A stretch of DNA of 64,000 nucleotides. Source: Streptomyces sp. R41. GTDB taxonomy: Bacteria; Actinomycetota; Actinomycetes; Streptomycetales; Streptomycetaceae. The stretch lies in NCBI RefSeq assembly GCF_041053055.1, contig NZ_CP163443.1, positions 7,671,001-7,735,000 on the forward strand. Direction: 5' to 3'. The translations under genes and the position numbers were made by a program. Of the stretch, positions 48,720-55,629 are shown piece by piece (the first letter of the stretch is position 1; each line of letters starts with the position of its first letter). Below the pieces are notes generated by a model, which was given only the letters and a program-made list of their open reading frames with translations, searched no databases and had not been told where the DNA came from.

Positions 48720-50243
48720 ATGAGCAGCGGCGACCGGAGTCAGGCAGTGGACGTTCAGCAATCCAAGACGTACGAAGTGCGCACCTACGGGTGCCAGATG
48801 AACGTCCATGACTCCGAACGGCTCTCCGGGCTCCTCGAAGACGCCGGTTACGTGCGCGCCCCCGAGGGGTCGGACGGCGACGCGGACGTGGTCGTCTTCA
48901 ACACCTGCGCCGTACGCGAGAACGCCGACAACCGGCTGTACGGCAACCTCGGCCGCCTCGCCCCGATGAAGACGAAGCGCCCCGGGATGCAGATCGCCGT
49001 CGGTGGCTGTCTCGCGCAGAAGGACCGCGACACCATCGTGAAGAAGGCGCCCTGGGTGGACGTCGTCTTCGGGACGCACAACATCGGCAAGCTGCCGGTC
49101 CTCCTGGAGCGCGCCCGCGTACAGGAAGAGGCGCAGGTCGAGATCGCCGAGTCGCTCGAGGCGTTCCCGTCGACGCTGCCGACCCGCCGCGAGAGCGCGT
49201 ACGCCGCCTGGGTCTCCATCTCGGTCGGCTGCAACAACACCTGCACCTTCTGCATCGTCCCGGCGCTGCGCGGCAAGGAGAAGGACCGCAGGACCGGCGA
49301 CATCCTGGCCGAGATCGAGGCCCTGGTCGGCGAAGGCGTCTCGGAGATCACGCTGCTCGGACAGAACGTAAACGCTTACGGGAGCGACATCGGCGACCGT
49401 GAGGCCTTCAGCAAGCTGCTGCGTGCCTGCGGCCAGATCGAGGGACTGGAGCGCGTGCGCTTCACCTCGCCGCACCCGCGCGACTTCACCGACGACGTGA
49501 TCGCGGCCATGGCCGAGACGCCGAACGTGATGCCGCAGCTGCACATGCCGCTCCAGTCCGGTTCGGACACCGTGCTGAAGGCGATGCGCCGCTCGTACCG
49601 CCAGGATCGCTACCTGGGGATCATCGAGAAGGTGCGGGCCGCCATCCCGCACGCGGCGATCACCACCGACATCATCGTGGGCTTCCCCGGCGAGACCGAG
49701 GAGGACTTCGAGCAGACCCTGCAGGTGGTCCGCGAGGCACGCTTCGCGCAAGCGTTTACCTTCCAGTACTCCAAGCGCCCTGGAACCCCGGCGGCCACCA
49801 TGGAGGGGCAGATCCCCAAGGAGGTCGTCCAGGCGCGCTACGAGCGTCTCGTCGCTCTCCAGGAGGAGATCTCCTGGGCCGAGAACAAGTCCCAGGTCGG
49901 CCGCACCCTGGAGCTCATGGTCGCCGAGGGCGAGGGCCGCAAGGACGGCGCCACGCACCGCCTCTCCGGCCGCGCTCCCGACAACCGCCTGGTCCACTTC
50001 ACCAAGCCCGACGAAGAGGTGCGCCCCGGTGACGTGGTCACCGTCGAGATCACGTACGCCGCCCCGCACCACCTGCTCGCCGAGGGCGCCGTACTGAACG
50101 TGCGCCGCACGCGCGCGGGGGACGCCTGGGAGAAGCACAACGCCGCCGAGGCCGCGAAGCCGGCGGGCGTCATGCTGGGGCTGCCGAAGATCGGGGCTCC
50201 GGAGCCGCTGCCGGTGACCACGGGTGGATGCGGGTGCGACTGA
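48720..50243 (+). CDS. miaB: tRNA-2-methylthio-N6-dimethylallyladenosine synthase MiaB
   Basis: 507-residue radical-SAM methylthiotransferase acting on tRNA A37 after MiaA. ATG 48720 is chosen over the open frame upstream because of the TACCCT box. N-terminal MTTase domain with [23 protein letters not shown] and VGGCLAQKD; radical [18 protein letters not shown] domain about 385-455. The C-terminal about 50 residues add a tail ending TTGGCGCD. miaA is 2 kb downstream. Confidence 0.96.
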   Translation: MSSGDRSQAVDVQQSKTYEVRTYGCQMNVHDSERLSGLLEDAGYVRAPEGSDGDADVVVFNTCAVRENADNRLYGNLGRLAPMKTKRPGMQIAVGGCLAQKDRDTIVKKAPWVDVVFGTHNIGKLPVLLERARVQEEAQVEIAESLEAFPSTLPTRRESAYAAWVSISVGCNNTCTFCIVPALRGKEKDRRTGDILAEIEALVGEGVSEITLLGQNVNAYGSDIGDREAFSKLLRACGQIEGLERVRFTSPHPRDFTDDVIAAMAETPNVMPQLHMPLQSGSDTVLKAMRRSYRQDRYLGIIEKVRAAIPHAAITTDIIVGFPGETEEDFEQTLQVVREARFAQAFTFQYSKRPGTPAATMEGQIPKEVVQARYERLVALQEEISWAENKSQVGRTLELMVAEGEGRKDGATHRLSGRAPDNRLVHFTKPDEEVRPGDVVTVEITYAAPHHLLAEGAVLNVRRTRAGDAWEKHNAAEAAKPAGVMLGLPKIGAPEPLPVTTGGCGCD

Positions 50244-50279
50244 GTTCCTGGCACACTGCGTGACGGGAGGGAGCGCCAC

Positions 50280-50549
50280 ATGTTGCCGCACAGCGTTGAG
50301 TTCACCGAGCGGGCTGCCCACGCGCGTGACAGTCTGCCCGCGGAGCGGCGGGACCTGCTGGAGCGAGGCCTCGCCATACTGGTGACCGACCCGCGGCACA
50401 AGCTCTCGCACCCCGTCGGCGGCGATGAGGCGACCCGCGAGATAGCCCTGTCGCGGAACCTGTTCATCGAGTACGTGATCAGCGACGGCAAGCTCGTGGT
50501 GCTCGTCCTCACGCTCGTCGATCTCACGGACGTGCTGATCGAGGAGTGA
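50280..50549 (+). CDS. Small RelE/ParE-like protein of unknown role
   Basis: 89 residues from ATG 50280 (GGGAGGGA 7 nt upstream). FTERAAHARDSLPAERRDLLER, then LSRNLFIEYVISDGKLVVLVLTLVDLTD recalls the helix-then-beta-sheet layout of RelE/ParE toxins, but the usual catalytic Arg/Tyr set is unclear and no antitoxin gene is adjacent. Call by overall shape only. Confidence 0.6.
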   Translation: MLPHSVEFTERAAHARDSLPAERRDLLERGLAILVTDPRHKLSHPVGGDEATREIALSRNLFIEYVISDGKLVVLVLTLVDLTDVLIEE

Positions 50550-50570
50550 CGCTCGGCCTTCGCTCGGGGT

Positions 50571-50576
50571 TACGCT
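50571..50576 (+). promoter_or_regulatory. -10 box of a probable leaderless transcript at 50.6 kb
   Basis: TACGCT, 7 nt, ATG 50584; no Shine-Dalgarno sequence. Confidence 0.55.
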
Positions 50577-50583
50577 GCCGATC

Positions 50584-51309
50584 ATGCTTGTAGCCGCCGC
50601 AGTCTGCCCCTGTCCGCCGGTGCTCGTCCCCGATGTCGCCGCCGGTGCGGCGCCCGAGCTGGACGCCGCACGGGCGGCGAGCAAGGACGCGTTGGGCGTG
50701 CTCGCCGCCTCCCGCCCCGACCTGCTGGTCGTCGTGGGTCCCGCCGAGCAGAGCGGACGCGGACCGTACCCACAAGGCACACGGGGGTCATTCCGCGGAT
50801 TCGGTGTCGATCTCGACGTACGCCTCGGCGGAGACAAGCCGGGCCCAGTGGCCGCCGAGCGTTCGGAACGTGAGCTTCCGCCCTCGCTCGCCGTCGCCGC
50901 GTGGCTGCTGGAACGCACGGGCTGGTCCGACGCCCCCGTCGAAGGTCTCGGGGTGGAACTTCTCGAGGCCGAGCGGTGCATCCAAGTCGGAGGGGAAATC
51001 GGCGGCCGGGCCAAGAGGGTGGCACTGCTGGTGATGGGCGACGCCAGCGCGTGCCGGACGCTCAAGGCGCCTGGCTATCTCGACGAGCGCGCGGCGGGCT
51101 TCGACGCGGAGATCGCGCGTGCGCTCGGCGCGGCGGACGTGGCGGCCCTCAAGGCGCTGGACACCGAGCTGGCCCACGAGCTGAAGGTCTCGGGGCGAGC
51201 CCCCTGGCAGGTCCTCGCGGGCGCGGCAGAGGGTGCGGGGCTGGGCGGCGCGCTGCTCTACGACGATGCGCCGTACGGGGTGGGTTATCTCGTCGCGGCC
51301 TGGTCGTAG
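50584..51309 (+). CDS. Class III extradiol dioxygenase-like protein between miaB and miaA
   Basis: 241 residues; AAVCPCPPVLVPDVAAG and DLLVVVGPAEQSG, then LLVMGDASACRTLKAPGYLD are the pattern of the LigB-like/extradiol class III family kept between miaB and miaA across actinobacteria. The iron-ligand histidines of true dioxygenases are not evident, so it may be non-catalytic or act differently. Function unknown; the neighbourhood links it to tRNA A37 modification genes. Confidence 0.75.
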   Translation: MLVAAAVCPCPPVLVPDVAAGAAPELDAARAASKDALGVLAASRPDLLVVVGPAEQSGRGPYPQGTRGSFRGFGVDLDVRLGGDKPGPVAAERSERELPPSLAVAAWLLERTGWSDAPVEGLGVELLEAERCIQVGGEIGGRAKRVALLVMGDASACRTLKAPGYLDERAAGFDAEIARALGAADVAALKALDTELAHELKVSGRAPWQVLAGAAEGAGLGGALLYDDAPYGVGYLVAAWS

Positions 51310-51337
51310 CGGGCCTTCTCAAGAATATTGAGGCTCC

Positions 51338-51410
51338 TTGGGCCGTACCGGTCCGAACACGGCGGCACGGATGAGCAGGCTTGGCCGTCTTGGGCCGTAC
51401 CGGTCCGAAC
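51338..51410. repeat. 52-bp-period direct repeat after the extradiol-like gene
   Basis: TTGGGCCGTACCGGTCCGAA at 51338 and again at 51390, identical over 21 bases including the following C; weaker GGAGCGGACTCGGCCCT-type copies follow to 51490. The remaining gap to 51546 has no gene. Confidence 0.75.
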
Positions 51411-51546
51411 GCGGCCCTGAGCGGACTGGGCCCTTGGGCCTGAGAGCGGCCCGGAGCGGACTCGGCCCTCTGGGCTGCGGGGGACCTGAACACGGCGGAC
51501 GGCCGGAGCCCTGGGCGCCCCGCGGCCGTCCGCCGAAGTGTGTCGC

Positions 51547-51810
51547 TCAGGAAGCCGGAGGCGGTGATGGCGTGTCCGGCGGAGGTGTGGCGCCGCCACT
51601 GTCCTTGTGCGCGAGTCGGTCCATGGCGCCCTTGGCCTTGCCTGTGCCCGTCTGGATCTTGTCGCTGTACTTGTGCTTGGTCTTCTCGTCGACCACCTTC
51701 GCGGCCTTGTCGAGACCGTGGCTGACCTTGTCCTCGTACTGGTGCGCGAGGTGCGAGACCTTGTCCTTGGCAGGCGCCAGCTTGGCTTTCAAATCGTGCA
51801 GGAGACGCAT
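51547..51810 (-). CDS. MT0933/Rv0909-like antitoxin-family protein
   Basis: 87 residues, Lys/Asp-rich and helical: KDKVSHLAHQYEDKVSHGLD, KYSDKIQTGTGKAKGAMDRL, then a Pro/Ser tail. This is the actinobacterial family annotated as MT0933-like antitoxin; the pattern (amphipathic Lys-Asp repeats) also resembles stress hydrophilins. No cognate toxin is adjacent. Upstream on the same strand lies another small acidic protein. Confidence 0.75.
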   Translation of the reverse strand: MRLLHDLKAKLAPAKDKVSHLAHQYEDKVSHGLDKAAKVVDEKTKHKYSDKIQTGTGKAKGAMDRLAHKDSGGATPPPDTPSPPPAS

Positions 51811-51834
51811 GGTCCACCTTCCCTCGCGGGGCAG

Positions 51835-52119
51835 TTACTTGCGGGCGCCCTCGCCGGCCTCGTTGTCGGCGGCCTTCTCGGCGGTCTGCTGCTGGGGGAT
51901 GTCGACGTCCTCTGTGGTGGCGGCCTCGGCGGTCTCCTCCGCCGTCGCCTCCCGCTCGATCGGGGACGAATCCGTCGCTTCCTCCGCCGCGTCCGCCTCG
52001 GTCTCGGCCGTCAGTGTGTCAGCCTGCGCCTCGGCCGTCAGTGTGTCAGCCTGCGCCTCGGCGGTTGACGCCTCCTCCGCAGCCTTCGACCTCCGGAGAA
52101 GTCGTGCAAAAACGCCCAT
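51835..52119 (-). CDS. Small Ala/Glu-rich protein with internal duplication
   Basis: 94 residues from ATG 52119 (GGAG 5 nt upstream; GTG 52125 is the alternative). MGVFARLLRRS is a short basic/hydrophobic head, followed by a highly acidic Ala/Glu/Thr tail with the duplicated unit AEAQADTLT encoded by a tandem repeat (about 52001-52070). Likely disordered. No family recognised; operon with the antitoxin-like gene (24-bp gap). Confidence 0.7.
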   Translation of the reverse strand: MGVFARLLRRSKAAEEASTAEAQADTLTAEAQADTLTAETEADAAEEATDSSPIEREATAEETAEAATTEDVDIPQQQTAEKAADNEAGEGARK

Positions 52120-52125
52120 ATCCAC

Positions 52126-52302
52126 TCCATACGTTACTCGTGAGGGCGAAATCCCGCGTCACCCGGTGCGTCCCATTGCGTCGCCCGGGTCACCGGTCCT
52201 CGAAAACCGGCGGCTGGAACCTCGCAACAGGCAACGACCCCGGACCCGTGGCGTCACGTAACTCGTTCGAGGAGAGGCTGTGGGGTTTGCGAGACTGGCA
52301 CA
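52126..52302. promoter_or_regulatory. Divergent region before miaA
   Basis: About 180 bp between the acidic small protein and miaA. GAGACT at 52291-52296, 6 nt before GTG 52303, is a weaker leaderless-type -10. Nothing else stands out. Confidence 0.45.
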
Positions 52303-53241
52303 GTGAGTAGCGCACCCCCCGCCCCCCGGGTCATCGCAGTCGTCGGACCAACCGCGGCAGGAAAGTCCGATCTGGGCGTTTTCCTCGCCCAGCGCCTCGG
52401 AGGGGAGGTCGTCAACGCCGACTCCATGCAGTTGTACCGAGGGATGGACATCGGCACCGCCAAGTTGACACCCGAGGAGCGCGGAGGGATCCCGCACCAC
52501 CTCCTGGACATCTGGGACGTGACGGTCACGGCCAGCGTCGCCGAGTACCAGCGGCTCGCCCGTGCCCGCATCGACGCGCTGCTCGCCGAGGGCCGCTGGC
52601 CGATCCTGGTGGGCGGCTCCGGGCTGTATGTCCGCGGGGCCGTCGACAACCTGGAGTTCCCCGGCACTGACCCCGAGGTGCGGGCCCGGCTGGAGGAGGA
52701 GCTCACCCTGCGCGGCTCCGGCGCGCTGCACGCGCGTCTGGCGATGGCGGACCCCGAGGCCGCCCACGCGATCCTGCCGAGCAACGGCCGCCGCATTGTC
52801 CGCGCCCTCGAAGTCATCGAGATCACCGGCAAGCCCTTCACCGCCAACCTCCCGGGCCACGACTCGGTGTACGACACCCTCCAGATCGGCGTCGACGTCG
52901 CACGCCCCGAGCTCGACGAGCGCATCGCGCGCCGGGTCGACCGGATGTGGACGGCGGGGCTCGTTGACGAGGTGCGCGCCCTTGAGGCACAGGGTTTGCG
53001 CGAGGGGCGCACGGCATCGCGCGCGCTCGGGTATCAGCAGGTGCTCGCGGCGCTCGCGGGGGAGTGCACCGAGGAAGAGGCGCGTGCCGAGACCGTACGA
53101 GCCACCAAGCGCTTCGCGCGCCGTCAGGATTCGTGGTTCCGGCGCGACCCTCGGGTGCATTGGCTCAGTGGGGCTGCGGCGGATCTCACGGAACTCCCCG
53201 AGCTCGCAATGGCGTTGGTCGAGCGACCGGTTACAGCCTGA
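52303..53241 (+). CDS. miaA: tRNA dimethylallyltransferase MiaA
   Basis: 312 residues from GTG 52303. P-loop GPTAAGKSD (K21), NADSMQLYRGMDIGTAK, HHLLDIWD, GGSGLYVRG and RRIVRALEVIEITGKP are hallmarks of MiaA, which transfers dimethylallyl to tRNA A37; MiaB then adds the methylthio group. C-terminal FARRQDSWFRRDPRVHWL. No ribosome site; GAGACT box 6 nt upstream. Confidence 0.95.
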   Translation: MSSAPPAPRVIAVVGPTAAGKSDLGVFLAQRLGGEVVNADSMQLYRGMDIGTAKLTPEERGGIPHHLLDIWDVTVTASVAEYQRLARARIDALLAEGRWPILVGGSGLYVRGAVDNLEFPGTDPEVRARLEEELTLRGSGALHARLAMADPEAAHAILPSNGRRIVRALEVIEITGKPFTANLPGHDSVYDTLQIGVDVARPELDERIARRVDRMWTAGLVDEVRALEAQGLREGRTASRALGYQQVLAALAGECTEEEARAETVRATKRFARRQDSWFRRDPRVHWLSGAAADLTELPELAMALVERPVTA

Positions 53242-53348
53242 TCACGTCATGGCATCGGGACGCTCCGGCCGTCATCCCGGCCTCCGGCGGCGTGCCATCA
53301 TCGAGCTTCGATCGACCAGTGAAGTCCGAGTTGGGAGGGCGCGTGGCG

Positions 53349-53876
53349 ATGGAGGCCGGCCCTCGCGACACTGCACGAGACGCTGAGCACGGTACCGATC
53401 CGGACGGAGATCGTCTGAGCATCGATCCGGGCGACGAGCCAGGTCTGGACGGAGATCGTCTGAGCTCCGACGGACCCGAGGACACCCCGGGCGGGGTGAC
53501 CGCCGACGGGCCCGAGCCCGGCGAGATGTCCCAGGGGCCGGAGGTCGAGGTCGAACTGCGCCCGCAGCGTCGCCTGCGCATCTGGCAGCTCGCGCCCATC
53601 GTGACGCTGGCGGCGACCGGCTCGCTGATGTTCGCCTTCCCGCTGGCCTTCGAGTTCGGTGACGGCGGTGCCGTGGTCGCCATGCTCGGCCTGCTGATCT
53701 GCTCCTGCGCCGCGGGCTGGGGCATGATGGCCGCCCGCCGGGTGGGCTACACCTGGCCGGGCTTCCCGCAGCGCGGCTCCGGCCGCCGCCCGGACTGGCG
53801 CGTGGTGATCGCGTACGTCGTGGTGGTCGCGGCGGTGGCGGTGCTCGCCGTGTGGCGCGTGGCCCGGCTGCGCTGA
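53349..53876 (+). CDS. Three-helix membrane protein with acidic N-terminus
   Basis: 175 residues from ATG 53349 (GGGAGGG 9 nt upstream; GTG 53343 is closer, 3 nt). The first about 75 residues are Asp/Gly/Pro-rich with repeated DGDRLS, then two helices (IVTLAATGSLMFAFPLAF, AVVAMLGLLICSCAAGWG) and a C-terminal one (VVIAYVVVVAAVAVLAVW). Unknown function. Its last codons are the first unit of the 27-bp array that follows. Confidence 0.75.
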   Translation: MEAGPRDTARDAEHGTDPDGDRLSIDPGDEPGLDGDRLSSDGPEDTPGGVTADGPEPGEMSQGPEVEVELRPQRRLRIWQLAPIVTLAATGSLMFAFPLAFEFGDGGAVVAMLGLLICSCAAGWGMMAARRVGYTWPGFPQRGSGRRPDWRVVIAYVVVVAAVAVLAVWRVARLR

Positions 53877-54267
53877 CTCGGAGGCACAGCCCGGCTGCGC
53901 CGACCCCGAGTCAGGGCCCGGCTGCGCCGACCCCGAGTCAGGGCCCGGCTGCGCCGACCCCGAGTCAGGGCCCGGCTGCGCCGACCCCGAGTCAGGGCCC
54001 GGCTGCGCCGACCCCGAGTCAGGGCCCGGCTGCGCCGACCCCGAGTCAGGGCCCGGCTGCGCCGACCCCGAGTCAGGGCCCGGCTGCGCCGACCCCGAGT
54101 CAGGGCCCGGCTGCGCCGACCCCGAGTCAGGGCCCGGCTGCGCCGACCCCGAGTCAGGGCCCGGCTGCGCCGACCCCGAGTCAGGGCCCGGCTGCGCCGA
54201 CCCCGAGTCAGGGCCCGGCTGCGCCGACCCCAAGGCGTGGCCCGACCCGTTGTCCTGGCCGTGCTCC
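53863..54267 (+). repeat. 27-bp tandem repeat array, about 15 units
   Basis: CCCGGCTGCGC recurs every 27 bp from 53863, through 53890 and 53917, to 54214; a degenerate unit continues at 54241. Units 3-13 are essentially identical. Unit 1 is the end of the upstream gene and contains its stop codon TGA (53874-53876), which in later units reads CGA. All six frames stay open because 27 is divisible by 3. GGGCCC in each unit allows hairpins between neighbours. Confidence 0.95.
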
Positions 54268-54307
54268 GCAGACCCCCCACGTGGGCCGCAGTGTCGTACC
54301 GACCCCG

Positions 54308-54313
54308 TACGAT
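54308..54313 (+). promoter_or_regulatory. -10 box of a probable leaderless dapF transcript
   Basis: TACGAT, 6 nt (CGAGGA), ATG 54320. GAGGA could also act as a ribosome site if transcription starts upstream. Confidence 0.5.
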
Positions 54314-54319
54314 CGAGGA

Positions 54320-55189
54320 ATGAGCAAGCGGATCGCCTTCCTCAAGGGCCACGGGACCGAGAACGACTTCGTGATCATCCCGGACCCGGAGAACGTCATC
54401 GACCTGCCTCCGGCCTCCGTCGTGGCCCTGTGCGACCGTCGCGCGGGCATCGGCGGTGACGGTCTGCTGCATGTCGTACGGTCCGCTGCGCACCCCGAAG
54501 CGCAGGAGATGGCGGCCGAAGCGGAGTGGTTCATGGACTACCGCAATGGCGACGGCTCGATCGCGGAGATGTGTGGCAACGGAGTCCGTGTGTTCGCGCA
54601 CTATCTCCAGCGTGCCGGTCATGTGGCTGAAGGGGACATCGCGATCGCCACGCGCGGGGGCGTGAAGAGCGTGCACCTCGCCAAGGAAGGTGACGTGACC
54701 GTCGGCATGGGCAAGGCGCTCCTCCCCGAAGGGGACGTCACCGTGAGTGTCGGCGAGCGCAGCTGGCCCGCGCTCAACGTCAACATGGGCAACCCGCACG
54801 CCGTCGCCTTCGTGGACGACCTCGCGCACGCCGGCAACCTGTTCGCGCCGCCGCCGTTCAGCCCGTTGTCGGCGTACCCGGACGGGGTCAACGTCGAGTT
54901 CGTGGTCGACCGGGGTCCGCGGCATGTGGCTTTGCGCGTCCACGAGCGCGGCGCCGGAGAGACCCGCTCGTGCGGCACGGGCGCGTGCGCCGTGGCCGTC
55001 GCCGCGGCCCGCCGCGACGGCGCCGACCCGGCCGTGACCGGGACTCCGGCGACGTACACCGTCGACGTACCCGGCGGACGCCTGGTGATCACCGAGCGCC
55101 CGGACGGTGAGATCGAGATGACGGGCCCCGCTGTGATCGTCGCCGAGGGCGAGATCGACGCGGAGTGGCTCGACGCCGCGCACCGCTGA
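54320..55189 (+). CDS. dapF: Diaminopimelate epimerase DapF
   Basis: 289 residues converting LL- to meso-diaminopimelate for lysine and peptidoglycan (streptomycetes use the LL form in the wall, so the enzyme mainly serves lysine supply). Catalytic cysteines in MCGNGVR (about residue 81) and SCGTGAC (about 225), with GHGTENDFVII and NMGNPHAV. Good family length. ATG 54320 is chosen over the long open frame running back through the repeat array, which would be an artefact. Confidence 0.95.
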   Translation: MSKRIAFLKGHGTENDFVIIPDPENVIDLPPASVVALCDRRAGIGGDGLLHVVRSAAHPEAQEMAAEAEWFMDYRNGDGSIAEMCGNGVRVFAHYLQRAGHVAEGDIAIATRGGVKSVHLAKEGDVTVGMGKALLPEGDVTVSVGERSWPALNVNMGNPHAVAFVDDLAHAGNLFAPPPFSPLSAYPDGVNVEFVVDRGPRHVALRVHERGAGETRSCGTGACAVAVAAARRDGADPAVTGTPATYTVDVPGGRLVITERPDGEIEMTGPAVIVAEGEIDAEWLDAAHR

Positions 55190-55405
55190 GCGTTCCCGAG
55201 TACGACGCCGCGCTCCGCTGAGCGTTCCCTGGGGACGGCGTCGCGCACTCCCGAGCGTTCCCGGCGTATGACCCGCGTACTCCAGAGCTCCGCGAGACTC
55301 GGCGCCGTACCTCCAAGCCCCTCGATGCCGGTCGCCCCTGAGCCCCGGGGTTTGACGTCGCGCACCCTTGAACCTCTGTGGCGCCGTGCCCCGCTGCGCC
55401 TCCCC
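55171..55405. repeat. Decaying ~32-bp repeats from the dapF stop codon
   Basis: CGACGCCGCGC(A/T)CCGCTGAGCG appears at 55171 and 55203; further units at 55236 (CGGCGTCGCGCAC), 55268, about 55299, 55329, 55355 and 55381 are increasingly degenerate. GAGCGTTC occurs three times, near 55188, 55220 and 55253. Unit 1 contains the dapF stop codon. The whole 440-bp gap to the RSH gene has no other gene. Confidence 0.75.
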
Positions 55406-55629
55406 GGAGCCCGGTCCCGCACCTCCCGCCCTTCCAAAAGTTCGAAATCGTAAACCCCTGAACCTTCGCTCGAATGGGTGATCCGTTTCACGCTCGGCGA
55501 GAGGCGGTCAGCCGGGCGTGGTGGGCTCGGTAGCATCAAGCACCGGCCCGGACGGGGGATCGACGCCATCCCCTGAGCCGTGTACGCCATGGGGCACCCG
55601 TCCGCCGGTCTACGCAGCCGGAGGTGCCC

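Noticed and set aside
50280..51810. Toxin-antitoxin module formed by the RelE-like gene and the MT0933-like gene
   Set aside because: They are 1 kb apart, on opposite strands, with another gene between them.
53863..54267. CRISPR array
   Set aside because: Repeats are contiguous with no spacers; a minisatellite.
53852..54319. Long dapF N-terminal extension made of GPAAPTPSQ repeats
   Set aside because: It is the 27-bp array read in frame; DapF aligns fully from ATG 54320, where a -10 box and GAGGA are found.
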